A DNA stretch of 64,000 nt from Mesostigma viride (GCA_009746045.1 RPFO01000106.1:1034869-1098868); one strand, 5' to 3'. Counted from the first letter of the stretch, positions 10,801-23,853 are shown. Program-made: numbers and translations. The notes: generated from the sequence alone by a model not told the origin.

Positions 10801-13800
10801 TGGGGGGCATGGGGAGCACCTTAGCGGCGGTACCTGGGCGGTCCCTGCTCGCCGTGGGCGGGGGTAGGGCGGCAGGCGTTGCCCCCGTGGGCCGCTCGCT
10901 CACGCTGGAGGGGCTGGCTGACCTGGACGACGAGGTGTTTGAGGAGTTCACACGCATCGTGGCCGCAAAGGTCATCCAGCACCACTGGTACGCGTATCGA
11001 CACCGCCTGGAGGAGAAGAAAAGCCGGGCGGCAGCGGCGGCAGCGGCCGCAGCCGCGGCGGAGGCGGCCACTGCGGCACTCTCGCCCACGAGGGCGGGTG
11101 CCAAAGGGGGGGGGTTCCAAAGCGCGAGCAGGTCTCCAGGGACCACCAGGGATGTGGCTCGGGCCCTCTCGCCAAAGGCTTCCGCGGGCGTGGCAACAGA
11201 AAGCAGGAGCCCGGCTGGGGATGGTCCAGGTGGCGGCAGCAACAGTAGGGATGGTGGTGGTGGCATTGGCAGCTATAGGGAGGGCGGACGGGGTGGCGGT
11301 AGCACTCTTGAGAGTGCCATCGGCGCGGCGACAAGGGCGGCGGCAAGGCCCAGGTCTGCTAGCAGGGAACCAGCGGAGGGCACCACGAGCTCCGGTGAAC
11401 TGGCGTCAAGGCAGGAGGGATCGGGTGGCCGGGATGCCAGCAACGAGGCCACAACTGCTGTGCTGGCATCACACCTGCATCGGCCCCAAGTGCTGCCCAC
11501 GGAGCAGCAGGAAGCGTCAGCCCGGGGTCAGCCCACAGGGGGTGACACGGCGGCCAGTAGTAGCCTCACACACAGACAGCGGCCCGCGTCGTCCCCCTCC
11601 CTGCGCAGCGGTGGCGGGGAAAGGGAGCCCGGGAGCCGGGCGCGGGGTGCCGGTGGGCAGTCGCCAGGGTCGTCGGCCGCCCCTGGGCAACCCTGGCTGG
11701 TCCAGGACTCAGCGACACGTGGCGGCGGGGGGGCGGCCAGGAGCCTGATGGGGTCGACGGGGCTAGCCCGCCCCGGCGGTGACGGCCAGGGTGCAGCCCA
11801 GGGTGCTGAGGTAGACACGCGGGCGGCCGCCAGGGACGCAGGTGGGAGCGTGTGGACGTCGCCGCCGACGGGTTCCGGGGAACAGGAAAGTGGACTTGAT
11901 GGCCGGGGGAGTGAGGAGCTGCGGCGCCAGCAGTTACGAAAGAAGGGAGAAGAGGCTGGGGGCTCGACAGCGCGTGAGACTTCATCGGGTGGGGAACGTG
12001 CGTCGCCTGCGGGCGTGCGTGTCATTCAGACGGAGCGTCTTGGTGATGACAGGTGGCAGCGCGGTGGCAGTGCTGCTGCTGGTGGTGGCGGTGGCGAACA
12101 CCGTGCGCATGGCGGGGTGGCGTCGTCTAATGAGAAGCTGCGCAGTATTCTGGCATTCCTCAACGAGGTGGAGTCGGGGGATGACGCGGGGAGCATATCC
12201 AACCTGCTCCTGCAGCGCCGCCGTCATGCGGGCACAACCCACAGTCCCCCAGGCGCTGGAGGGACGAGGGAGCGAATGGGCACGCAGGGTGGTGGCGCGG
12301 GCGGGTGGGCGGCGCCCTCAGGTCCAGTTGCGGCTGGCTCTGGTACAGATGCGGCATCCCTCGCGAGGGCGCCATGTGGCGGGTCCTCGGCGGATGCTGC
12401 CGAGCCAAGAGGGAACAATGACGGGGTGGTGGCGGGAGGCAGTGGTGCCAAGGTGAGCCACCGTGAGGCTCTCGCGGCTGCACGGGCACTGCTGGGTGTG
12501 CGCGGGGCAGGCAGGAGTGGCGGCCATGCCTCAGACACCAGCATTAGTGGCGATACCCTAGGAATGAGAGCGGTTCTGGCGAACCCAGGTGAAGAGGTGG
12601 CGACTGGGATCAGGAGGGGAGGTGGTGATGGCGTGGCGGGTGCCAGCGGTGGGGCCGGTGGGGAAGGCCATGGAGGGGCCAGCCACGTGGAGCACACGGC
12701 GCGGCTGGCCGGGTCGCTGTACGCGGGCGTGAGGGAGAAGCTAGCGGCGATGAGGGAGCAGCTAGCAGAGGTCACCGCGCGGGCGGACGAGGCGGAGCAG
12801 CGCGCGAGGGACGCGGAGACGCGGGCGGAGGAGGTGAAGAGGCGGTAGGTGCCCAGTAAAATAGGAGGGGCCGGAATGGAATGGAGGCGAGAAATGGACC
12901 GAAATAAGAAAATGGGAATAAGAAATCGGAATAGTATGTCGGCAGAAGCGGCAGGTGCCAGTTGGGAGAAGCAGTAAGCACAGTAATAACCGCAGGCCCG
13001 TAGCATCGGAAAGGAGAGATTGCCAGTTTAGGCAACAGGTCATACAGCTAGTAAGGAGGCAACTTACCAAGCACCGAATAGAGGAAGCTAATAAATTTCG
13101 CTCCATTATCATGATCGGTTGGACCAGATCAAGGGGTCACGAGGTTTGTGGCTGGGCAACAAGGAACCTGGTCGTTTCAATACTTCCAGCCCCGCTGCCT
13201 GCACTCCGACTTTTTGCCTACGCACTCACGACTTGAAACCCTTATTGAGGATTTGACGGCAGTGTTGATCAAACTCTTATTAGGCACTCATGACTTGAAA
13301 CCCTTATTGAGGATTTGACGGCATTGTTGATCAAACTCTTACTAGGCACTCATGACTTGAAACCCTTATTGAGGATTTGACGGCAGTGTTGATCAAACTC
13401 TTAGTGCACCTACCTTGCATCAGCGGTGCGGATTTGTGCCTTCTTGCCCTCGCTCCCATAACAACATTTTTTCCCTTCTCTATTTCACTAGTAACCAACC
13501 CAAGCTATCAGCTCAGTGCTCGTCCTCGCTCACGAGTCGCCAGGTGGCTGTGTTCATGGAGTCGTCTTGTGGCTGTACTGCCCAGGCCCTAAGGCTATAT
13601 GGGCCTCCATGGGACTGCGGTGGAACATGCCTGTGCTACTGTGGTCTTCACATTTACATTCAGGGTAACGTTTTCTGGCACTTTGAGAGCAGCTCTGTAG
13701 CCCATGTCTTGTTGTTTTACCATGGCTGTCTTCTGCTCGCTATGGAATATGGCCGTTTCCCTGTAACCAACCGTATATCCACAGCTGGTAGAAGCTAACC

Positions 13801-16800
13801 CCTACATCCACCACGATCATAGATTTACATGTTTGTGCCCACTGTGTTTTCGTTTTGTTTATGTGATTTCGTGGCATCATGCATCTATTGGTCGCGACTG
13901 CCGCCACCAGTGCGGACGCGCAGCGACACGCGGAGCTGCAGGAGCAAGGCACCGAGTACGAGGCCGCCATAGCACGCCAGCTGGCGCTGGTGGAGCGGCT
14001 GCTCGCGGACAAGGACGCGCTTGCCCACAAGTGCGCGGCGCTGGCAACCGATCTCAAGGCATCCGAGGCAAAGGTGAGAAGCAGAGGGTGTCAAGGCACC
14101 CGAGGCAAAGTTGAGAAGCAGAGGGTGTCAAGGCGTCCGAGGCAAAGGTGAGAAGCAGAGGGTATCAAGGCATCGGAGGCAAAGGTGAGGTAGTGGGGGA
14201 GGGTTTCTGACCGGAAGGCATCGGAGGCAAAGGTGAGAGGGGCCCCACGGCATCAGACGCAGGGCTATGTAGATTACAATGCGGCCATAAGGATGAAATG
14301 GCTGCCTCAAGGATGAATAGCCCACCATCTAGTTCCTACCATATGCTTGATATTCTCTCTTCTACCCTGGCACTCGACCATATGCTTGATATTCTCTCTT
14401 CTACCCTGGCACTCGACTCGAAGAATCGATCGGCTCATCCATAGTCTGCGGCCGTATTTGCGTGTGGCATCCCTGGCATGCCCGAACCCATGCGCGCTGT
14501 GCACTGCCCTATATTCCTGTGGGCGTGTGCCGATATCATTCCTGTGGGGGCGTGCCATCATCATCGAGTAGTGTTCAGGCAACGTTGAAACTTATGATGA
14601 CGGCGTGGATGCACATGGTGACCATGGGGCAGCCACTGACATCAATGCTGTGGCACCCGCCTCTCTGCTGCTGCGGTTCCGCTGCCAATTCACGTCAAAT
14701 CCACCACCTGCTGCATTCTGCGTCCGCATGACACCTCGTAACACTAACAAACTATCTTTCCTACCATCATCTGTTACAGCTCCTCGCTGCGTCTCCGGTC
14801 TATCTAATCTGCTTGGTCGTTGTCTGCCGCGCCCAGTTTGACGAGAACCTGACTCGTCAATTTTTGCTCTTGCTGTGTTTTAAACCACTGTCTCTTACAC
14901 CACCATCAGCCATGCCCAGTTTTAGGAGAAGCTGAGGTGTCGAGTTTTTTGCTTGCTGTGTCTTAAACCATTATCTCTTGCACCACCATCTGCTACGCCC
15001 AGTTTGAGGAGAAGCTCAAGGCGGCGCAGGAGCACGCGACAAGGGAGCTGGAGAAGGTGACTGTCGAGGGATCTATGAAGAGATATCTTATATGTGTCTA
15101 GTGGCCGCAGGGGAACAAAAAAAATGGTTGAGGACCATGACCATGACCACCCGTTGTTCTGCGATACTCGCCCTGAGCACAGTATCATTCCATCTGGTTT
15201 CTAGCATAATGTTTGAGTGCATATTGTCTGTCGTATATGAGAGCATGATAGTTGTTCATTGTGGGCTGGCGCGTAAGTAGTCAAGTCAATCCTTGTACGA
15301 TTCTAGTCAATCCTTGTACGATAGCTTTCTCCCTCAGTTGCTTGGAGAATGCGAGCGCATGCGGGCCTGTGGCACTGATTACGTCACCGGGTGCTCCCTT
15401 GATCGTCCTCCCGCCATGTGGCTATCCTTGCTTCATGCATATAGCTATTCTTATGGGCTGTCTTGGTAGCATAGCGGTTGGAATATCCTGTGGTAGGCAG
15501 CTTGCTCAACATAAGCACGGGCATCGCTGTGTGCACGCTTGCATCAAAGATCTGAAGTGAAACTGTAATGTCTTGTATTTGGGGTTTTCGGGGGTGGACT
15601 GGTTGGCTGGTGGTAACGATGCCAGAAGCCGCTTTCAGTCATATGCTGTGCATGTCATTCGGGTCTACTGCTGGAGCGTCCATCCCGGCATCCAAAGGCC
15701 ATGCATAATCCCAGGCCTTGCAAGACCCGCTGAATGCCCATGCATGCCCCAGATGTCTATGTGCCACCAAGGATATCAATACGCCTTATATATTCCTTGA
15801 TATCAATACGCCTTATATATTCCTTGATACAGATTCTTCAGGTGAAACATACCATGCCATCGTCAAGTCATTATCTAGTAACAGTAAGTTCAAAAAATCA
15901 AACCATATAGTATGCATCACACGTACTTTTCCTGGTGTATGTGTATGAGCTAGTGTGTGCCACCACCTGCGCTCAAGTTACGATGCAATCGCTACTTCAC
16001 ATTGCAATCACCCGTGCCACTGCCATCACTTCTTGACGCTGCGACGGCGGCAGAGCAAGGAGGCGTGGGCGGCGGCGGAGCGCGTGCGGCGCGACGCGTG
16101 GATGGCCAAGAAGACCCAGCAGGTGAAGGAGCTGACCATCCAGGGACTTGAGCCAGAGATCCAGAACCTCATGTCCAAGCATAAGGCAGACATCAAGGCC
16201 GTCCAGGACGGGCATGCTGAGGAGTTGCGGCGGGTGAGGGAGGAGCGGGCAGCCGCACAAGAGGCGGCGATGCGGCAGCTGAAGGACCAGCTGGCCAAGG
16301 TGCGTGGCATGCGGTGGAGAATGGATGGGTCTCCATGACTTTATACTGGCGAACAGTTGCCATGCACATCAACATGGGTGGCATGCGGCGGGCAAGGGTG
16401 GTCGTGTGCGGCGGAGAAGGTGGGGGCGGCACGTGCGGTTGATCAACACGGGTCCCTGCCACACAGGGATGAGCTTTGAGCGGTGCCTTGCATGAACATG
16501 GTCACTTCACGGCAGACAGACTCTTGCCGGGCTGCCCTGGAGTCTAACGTGTGCTGGGGTCTTATCCATGGACCCCAGTTTCTCTCGAGTCCTTTTCTTT
16601 ATTGGGTGCCGAACACGCTGGGGATAGTCGAGGCAGCTGGTCTGTCGATGTTGGCAAGCTTGACACCTTGTACGTGAAGCTCTCTGGCTTTTTCTTTGGG
16701 GGGGGGGGGGGGGGAGGAGGAAGGGGAGGGTAAGGGGGTATTTTTTCGGCTCACACGTGCGCCGTCCATACTTTGGGTAAAGGCACTATTGCTTTCACAC

Positions 16801-19800
16801 CGCGGTCTCCTGGTTGGTTTGTGGGGGGTGGATTGTGAAAATGTTGCAGCTAATATAGTCAGCAAATAGACCTCTTGGAATGGTGCTTCTGTTCTCTGGC
16901 AGCCTGGTCTCTATGCACGGCCTCGATTCGTGATGCGTATCATGAGACTTGTCCGCCTAAACCCAGCTGCAACCCTGCACCTTATGTCCGCTGCACTGCT
17001 GTGGTCATTTAACTCGTCGTCTGTCCCAACTCAGTCCTCACAGGAGGACTGAGTTGACAATTTTCAACCGCGTGTAGCGACTAGGTGGGGGGTCCATCCC
17101 AAATGTTTTGATGTGGATCGGGGGTGTACTAGATGTCATTTTGTTGGCAAAAATACTGCATATGTGAAAACTTGACCCGAACACCTGAAAATTACACGGA
17201 CGTTGGGCACCCCCTCGCGAATTTGCATTTTTCGGGATAAGAACGAGTGGGAAAAATTCAATCAAATCCTGGTGCATGAAGAAAAAATATAGGCATGTAA
17301 ACAATATAGTTCTTGAAACGTGGCAAAAAACTGGGCTCGATTTGGCCACTGCAACTGCCTGAAACAATTAAAAAACTCTCAGTCCTCAGGAGAGGAATGG
17401 GGCTTTTGCTAACTTTGCTAGCATGTAAGTGCGGTCATACTACACATCACCGTGGCCACCAACCATCCCAATCAACTCATTTCCCTTCAAGCATTACAGG
17501 ACAACACACTTGCATCATCATACTTCAGGTATATCATACCTTATCATGCAGTGAGAGCCTATGCATCCATGTAGGGAATGGGCTTGGATACCTACCAACA
17601 AAGGGTTATGTTATAAGTGTCAACCACCAATATAATGGGTAGGTTAAGCATATTTCCACTGTTTCTAACAACAATAGATATGGCTATAACTGTTTTTCCT
17701 TGCCATGATGTGGCCAACATAGTTGCTGGCACATGATGGCAGTGGTTTGTCACCAAGACTTTTCACTCACCCGTAAAAGCTTGAATGCACCCTTGACGCA
17801 GCCCGTGGCCACACAATCATGCAGTATGAACGTAGCAAAAGAATAACTAACATCTATGAAGGTGTTGAAACCTGCACAGCTCCTAAAACCCTGCACAACT
17901 ACACTGGGTTAAGGCAAATGCCTGCTAACATCATCTGAAAAGGGGGTTTTAGAGAGGGGCAGGCAACGGTCAAGAAAGAGCATCAAGACTTGAACCTGAC
18001 AACGCCTCGCAAGCTTAAACTCATGTACGAACATCAAGAAACGAAGAGGCAACGATTATCCGGCTTTACCTGGCACGGCTGGCGTTACCTTGGCCCAGGC
18101 GGTGCCCGCAAAAGTGGCACTTTGCGGCACATAGACCATGACGTGACAGAATGGTCGAAATCATCAAATCTATACTGTCACTCAATTTATTCTAATACAA
18201 TGCATGTTAAAATGTAGAAAGAAACCTATCAGCCATTGAAATTGCGCCGGAAAGCAAGCGCAGTCATCAATTCCGTCAACCTGCCTTATCGCAGTTTTTT
18301 CCAGCAAGAACAGTGCCGACACCGGGTAAATCGCATCCCCGCGAGCTAAAAATTGATTTTTATCATCTTTAGAGCATGTTAAATCTATTTCCTGAGTTTT
18401 GACAGCTAACTCGTCCGCAAACGTAAACTGCATGCATGGGCGCGAGCCGCCATGGCTAGGTCGTGCATTTCCGGAACTCGCGTTTCACGTGGAAAAGTAC
18501 CCTTACCACCTGTACTTTGACCGTACATTTAGCCGCTCATACCAAATCCAAAAAAAGCCCAAAAATATGTCCAAGAAAGATCTTTTCACGTAGTATTTGA
18601 ATAAATTTTGAGAGAATTTTTTTGTCAAACATTCTGACCGGGGCGAATTTTCTACGAAACCCAAAAACTCGGTCCTCTAGAGAGGACTGAGTTCAACTCA
18701 GTCCTCCGTAGAGGACCAGAGACAGACGACGAGTTAAACAAGTTACGCCCCCTTGCACTTGCTCGCTATTACTCTTTTGCTTGTTATTACTCAACCACTT
18801 GATACTTTTCCTGCATCTCGACTCCTCTTCTGCCTGTGATCCCCGGCCGACAGCAACAAGACGAGGCGGTTCTCAAGGAGCGTGCCGAATGGCAGGCACG
18901 CATGCGCGACCTCACCGACAGGTACTTGGATGCAACTAGGCAGTGACAGCAAGGCATAGCCCGTGCCGTGCAGGGATGGTTCTATCATTCTGGCGCTTTG
19001 TGGCTTTGCCCCCCGTCCCTGCTCGTGGTGTGTGATATCTTGTGACGTGCTGGTAAAACTCTGGATTTCATAACGTGTTGGTGTCGCTCTGAATTGCAGT
19101 GTTTCAATGGCTGCTGAACTCATGCGGACATGCCGGGCGGCCCTCCTCCCTCATGTACCTTGACCATACCCCCTCATGGACCCCCTTGCCCTTGTTTATG
19201 GTGCCTGCGTGCATTTGGGCCATCTGGCCCCCTTCCCTCGTGCACTGCGCCTCCCTTCCCTCGTTTGCGACCACCAGCTTTGAGAAGCAGGTGTTGGAGC
19301 AGCGGCTGCGCAGCCGCTCCGACTGGGAGACCAAGTTTGCGGCGGAGGAGGATGCGCGGCGCGCCGACCGCACGCGGTTTAACGAGGAGATGGACCGTGC
19401 TCGCGCTGAGGAGAAGGAGAGGTGGGGGGTGGAGGTTAAGAAGGAGAGGTGGGGAAGGGTTGGAGGGTGGAGAGGATCACAATGGGACACATGAGAGGCA
19501 GTGGCGAGATGGGGAAGAGGGGGGAGGATCGAGAGACATGGGGACTAAGGGGCAGAGGGAGAAGAAAAGGGTGAGGAGAAAAAGAGTCCTGAAAGCAATG
19601 CAGGAGTATGGGGAAGTACACATGGGGCAGAAAGGGTGCAGGCGTGGGAAAAGGAAATGGGAAAGCAGAGTGAGGGACAACGGAATGGGGACAGGGGGAA
19701 AGGCGCCCAAACTTGGCATCCTTGCCATGATGTTGTCTGCCTGCTTTTCTTTGCCTCATGCCCCATGCATACCTTTGCCTTGCACTGGCTCTGCTACACA

Positions 19801-22800
19801 TCTACTTTACACCAGCCGTCGACTGTTTTCTTCTGTTTGATTGATGGGCGTGATTCCTGGTACGGATTTTCAGCTAGTTTGTTGGCACGGATGACGGTTT
19901 CTTCGTTGACAGTTAATTAATTTATTGATTACTCAATTAAACTCGTGCTCCCGTTGGGGAGTCACAGAGCATTAACCCCGTGCATTCGTTGATCCTTGAC
20001 TTCTTGTGACACGGCAGGCATGCCTATCTGTCCCGTTTGCTGGCGTGTGCATCCTTGTGCCTCTGCTGACATGCCTGTCTGTGCCGTCTGCTGGCATACC
20101 GTCCTCTCAGGGAGGAGCGCCTGCGGCAGGAGCACCGCGAGGAGATGGCCGAGGCCAAGCGGCGGCACGCGGGCGAGCTGGCGGCGCTGCGCGAACAGAT
20201 CGGCATCGAGCAGGAGACGTTCCGACAAAAGGTGGCGGAGCAAGGCGCAGCGCAGCTCAAGGAAAACCTGCGGCGGCTAAGGGCTGAGTAGGTCTCGTTG
20301 TACCTGTAATGAATTTCGTAAAGTGGGGCATTGTGCATGGCCTCATATGCATTGGTGGAGATCAGTGGGTCACATACGGTTGGCCCTTTCTACTGTTTGT
20401 GGTCCATCCGGCATCCAGGCAGAATACGGAACAACTAATCAGCCCTTATTATGCGGTTCGGCCTATAGCAGTCGTCTTTTACTGGCCCCATGGTTACACC
20501 CCCCACTCCCACCGTGTATCTGTGTGGCAGATGCGAGAAGGAGCGTGACGACCAGCTGGCGCTCATCGTGGCCCGGCTCGAGGACGAGCAGGAGGCGGCC
20601 AAGAGGACGGCCGCACTGGAGATGGAGCGCCAGCTGGCGGCGCACAAGAAGTCGGAAAGCCTGCTCATGGACAAGTGTCGGCGCGTGGAGGAGGTGGGCA
20701 GCGATGGAAGATTGCAAGGCGTTGGCCTCGCTGTGTCCAGTGCTGGTGCTGTCTGGGATGTAGAGTTTAGCACAGCTTTGGCGTGATCCAGGGGCCTAGT
20801 GTGGCTGTATCATCATGGGCAACATTCATGTCGTGATGAGCGTATCATCCCTAGGCCGTTTTGAAGATGATGTGTCTCCTCACCACTCTCCAAAGGGGGA
20901 GGTGAGGAGGCCCTGTTGCCACACAGGTGAGGAGGCCCTGTTGCCACACAGTGCCGTCCCTGCTGGACTCAACGTGCGGGTCGGCCTCAGCCAAAGAACC
21001 ACCCGGGCAACAATCTTAGCGAATGTCTTATCAGCATGGCAGCATCAGCATGGTAGCAGTACAGTGGGAGACGTGGTTCCTCATCGCTGTTCGCAACATG
21101 TAAGAGACCTGCTGCGTGACTTGATACTCGTGCACGCGTGGCTGGCTGCCTGAGGACCGAGGATGTACGACCTTGTATACCTTTGAAGTGTGAACGGTAG
21201 GCAGAACGCACGTCACCCAGGAGATAAAGGAACTGATCAGTGCGTAGCAAAGGAAGCGCTGGAACAGAAGCGTTGTAGGGTTGCTGAGTCTCGGCATGTC
21301 TACTAACGGCTAGGTGGGTTGCTATAAAGCTACCATGTGGCCATTTAACAATTTATGCATCCCCCACTCCTCTGACCCTAACCTTATCCTCACGGCCACC
21401 CATTTTGGCCTCGTTGACGCGTCCTATTTTCATTTTTCTGTCATGTAGTTAAAGAGTCCTGTAATCATCGTTGTGAAAAGAAATGAAACTAACACTTCCT
21501 TGGTCGCTCTATTGATTGGCCATGCCCATCACCTGCCCAACCCCTCTTTGATCGATGGATCGCGCCCTGCCTGACACCCCAGGCGCGGCTTCAGAACGTG
21601 GAGAAGCTTGCCTCCCTCGAGTCGCACGTGTCGGCGCTGCAAAAGGAGCTGTCCATAAAGAACGACAGCATCTCATGGCTGGAGAAGCAGGTACCAGCAT
21701 CCTTGTGTGTGTTTGGCTGTATGTGTTTACTGTAGCCATGCCTAATGCCTTGCATGTTTTTACAGCCACACTTTGCAGCTATTTTTTTTCCGGCTATAGT
21801 TTGCCTCTTGTTTTTCAGAAACACCTTGCAGCTGCACTTGTGGCATAGACAGCGTCTACGGCGTCGCAAGGCAAACCCCTTTTATGTTGTTCCGATGGCG
21901 ACCGTGATACCTTGGGCCTGCAGCCATGGCACAGTCAACAACGGCCCCTCATGTCAGTTCGCAGCAGCCCCACCAAATCCCCCACCCATGCAACGTCTGC
22001 CACACCCTCGTGACCCTATCACCATACTTCCATTCATCCATGATGCCATGCTAACAACTTGCATGTCTTGTACATGTTAAACTACTTTAAGGGCCTTTTT
22101 ACGCGAGTGCTGCGATGTGCGCTTAGATGTGCTCATCTGTGCTTACCTGTGACAAACCGTGCTTACTTTTTTGTCTTTTGTGTGATCTTCTCTGTGCTTA
22201 CGTTTGTTAAATCTGCTGCCGGACCACTGCACGCCACCACGTCACTGGTGCGTCCACCACCGCACAGATCTCCTCCCGCGAGATGGAGCTCTCGTCCTCA
22301 TACCTCGAGAAGGAACGGCTCGCGACGCGGCAGGTGAGGCGGATATTAATAGGACGCACCCAATGGCAGATGGGTGGGTGACAGTATAGCGGGCGTGAAA
22401 CCATGTCTATGGTAGGTTTGGTTTCCCCGGTGAGTGCCGAGAGAAGAAATTTCATAGCTCAAGGAGATTTGGGCTTAGTAGGCTGTCGTTTGCCTGTGTG
22501 CATTCAATTGTTCAATTTTTTTGCAGCATTAGTGCCCAGCTGGGCGAGGGAGGAGTGGGTTCAAGATTGACTCCTCGCAAGTTGTAGATGCCTTGGTGGA
22601 GATGGTTTCCACGCTTGTGCAGTGGGTGCGCTCTGCCGGGGCCACGCTGGGCTATCTTACTGTATCCTGCCCTGCCTCATGCTGTGAGTCGCAGATCCAA
22701 GAGCTGCAGAGGGCAGAGGGCGCCGCACAGGCGCAGCTGCGCGCGCTGCAGAGTGCTATGGAGGACCTTCGCCAGAGAAAGGTGCGCATCTTTGGCGAGT

Positions 22801-23853
22801 TAAGTGGGTTCAGGCCTGTGCAGTAGCAACTTGGCAGCAATGCGCTACTTATTGGTCTGTTTATTAATGGGTCTGTGATTACTCTGTAATCATAATGTCA
22901 TTAGCACGGGATCAGCCTTCGATTAGAGTGTGGTTGGCCAATGGTTTGCTGAGCCAGTGCCGCCGGGCCTGTCCGTTGTCACACTGCACAAGCGCTCTGT
23001 GCTTGCTCATGTCCCCGAACTGGACATAGACTCCCTGTGATCGGATGGAGCTGCGTTCAGGGGCTGTTCATGGCGCGGCATGCATTTCTTTTTGCGCGTT
23101 TTGTGAGCTCGTGCGTGCGTGTGCATGTATATGTGGTTTTGTATGTCTGTCAAGATTAATATGTCAACAACGGGATCAAAAGCCTCCTCTGGTACCTGGT
23201 GAGAGTCTATGTCTGCCTGTTGCCACCTACCTTTGAGCCTTCCTGACAGTGTACTTCCTCCATTTAAATTGTTACGGGGGCATGTGGGCACCAATGCTGT
23301 GCCGGCCGCGTACTGGTTAGAGGTAAGATGCAGAGCAAAAGGGACACTCTAGTGAATGGTAAGGGTTCAAAGTGTTTGACCGATCATTTAGCCAGTCGTT
23401 TGAAACACAGCTTGGTCAGTCAAATCCACATCTCTCCAGTTTATGTTTTCAAGGCATATGGTGCCAGCTCCATGAAGGAGCAGTCTCACTTGGAAAATGC
23501 CCAATATGGTGCTTGCAGCTGGCGAGGGCTAGACGTCCCTCCCAATACGCTACTGCATTCCTCTATGCCTTGATAGTTTGTGTGAGTTCTATGAGGTTTT
23601 TACAAGCGTGCATAATCACATCTCTTGGAAGGCTGTAAGTCTTGACCCTACTTATGACCATCATGCCCAGTAAATCAAATGCCTCTTGCGTTTTTTTTGT
23701 GCATGTGTGCAGGAGGAAGAGATGGAGCAAGTCGAGTCCCGTGTGCGCAAAACCATCGCACGGAAAGACGAGTCCATATCGCAACTCAAGCAAGAGCTCA
23801 CAAGCCTACAGAAGCACCTCGAAGCGACCGAAAGGGAACTGGCAAACATGTAA
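7802..23853 (+). CDS. CEP131: CEP131 (AZI1) ortholog, 14 exons, about 1400 aa
   Basis: CEP131 is a coiled-coil protein of centriolar satellites and basal bodies needed for cilium formation. Exons: 7802-7885, 9233-9289, 10200-12844, 13911-14073, 15003-15056, 16054-16299, 18854-18921, 19278-19421, 20111-20287, 20531-20693, 21583-21690, 22268-22333, 22695-22781, 23713-23853. All junctions are GT-AG and all phases agree, giving 4203 nt with the stop. The large exon 3 is disordered and carries an IQ motif (AAKVIQHHWYAYRHR, about residue 304) and the conserved LRSILAFLNEVE patch (about 692). The coiled coil runs from about 880 to the end. Diagnostic pieces are EYEAAIARQLALVERLLADK, the KTQQVKELTIQGLEPEIQ block, KERDDQLALIVARLE and the C-terminal RVRKTIARKDESISQLK, each aligning in order with animal CEP131. 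A TGTAA motif at 23877-23881 lies just past the stop. Exons 1-2 and the start codon are the least certain part. Confidence 0.88.
7947..8211. repeat. ACTC tetranucleotide microsatellite, about 66 units
   Basis: A near-perfect run of ACTC within intron 1 of CEP131. It keeps Thr-His-Ser-Leu frames open, which explains the long but meaningless ORFs here. A C-run and a CT-run follow directly (8226-8286). Confidence 0.97.
8776..8965. repeat. About 47-bp tandem repeat, four units, in CEP131 intron 1
   Basis: Units share TTCAATAGATCAACCATTGA and GGATGCGTCAAT. The first three are almost identical and the fourth has diverged. No coding potential. Confidence 0.9.
9539..9765. repeat. 16-bp tandem repeat, about 14 units, in CEP131 intron 2
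   Basis: The unit GTTAGACACTAGAGTG repeats with rare substitutions and one small insertion near 9748. It lies between exon 2 and a second minisatellite in the same intron. Confidence 0.95.
9965..10185. repeat. 21-bp C-rich minisatellite just before CEP131 exon 3
   Basis: About ten units of CCCCAACCCCAATCACCCAT/C end about 15 bp before the exon 3 acceptor (ACACAG, exon from 10200). The array is open in the exon 3 frame (Pro-Asn-His-rich), so an alternative start upstream at 9849 cannot be excluded. Because exon 2 ends in phase 0 and exon 3 begins in phase 0 at the acceptor, it is treated as intron. Confidence 0.9.
13226..13402. repeat. About 62-bp tandem repeat, nearly three units, in CEP131 intron 3
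   Basis: Units begin CACTCATGACTTGAAACCC and end near TGATCAAACTCTTA. The copies are more than 95% alike, so the array arose recently. Confidence 0.9.
14055..14240 (+). repeat. Tandem array of the CEP131 exon 4 splice donor
   Basis: A 37-bp unit holding the last codons of exon 4 and its donor (GAGGCAAAG followed by GTGAG) is repeated. Donor-like sites fall at 14074, 14148, 14185 and 14233, and a second unit has the donor mutated to GTTGAG. Only the first keeps the phase needed for exon 5. A shift to the second intact donor adds 74 nt and breaks the frame. Confidence 0.85.
14831..15025 (+). repeat. Tandem array of the CEP131 exon 5 splice acceptor
   Basis: Three 83-bp units each end in CCCAG followed by TTT(G/A)(A/G)G-like exon sequence, with acceptor-like AGs ending at 14836, 14919 and 15002. 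The third is the functional site: exon 5 starts at 15003 in phase 0, and its product aligns with CEP131. The upstream two run into stops within a few codons. Confidence 0.85.
17009..18737. mobile_element. TTAA-flanked DNA transposon (non-autonomous) in CEP131 intron 6
   Basis: The element spans 17013-18733 between TTAA duplications (17009-17012 and 18734-18737). Its ends are inverted: CTCGTCGTCTGTC on the left and its complement on the right. Just inside are hairpins built on GGACTGAGTT. No transposase ORF is visible. TTAA targeting is the hallmark of piggyBac-type elements, so that assignment is inferred. It shares the subterminal GGACTGAGTT motif with the copies at 39207 and 48170 but is otherwise different. 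Confidence 0.75.
19911..19966 (-). mobile_element. SINE-like 3' end (truncated) in CEP131 intron 8
   Basis: In minus orientation it reads GTGACTCCCCAACGGGAGCA and on into an AATT-rich tail. This matches the 3' end of the SINE-like insertion at 25170-25513, hairpin included. Only the last part of the element is recognisable. Confidence 0.6.
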
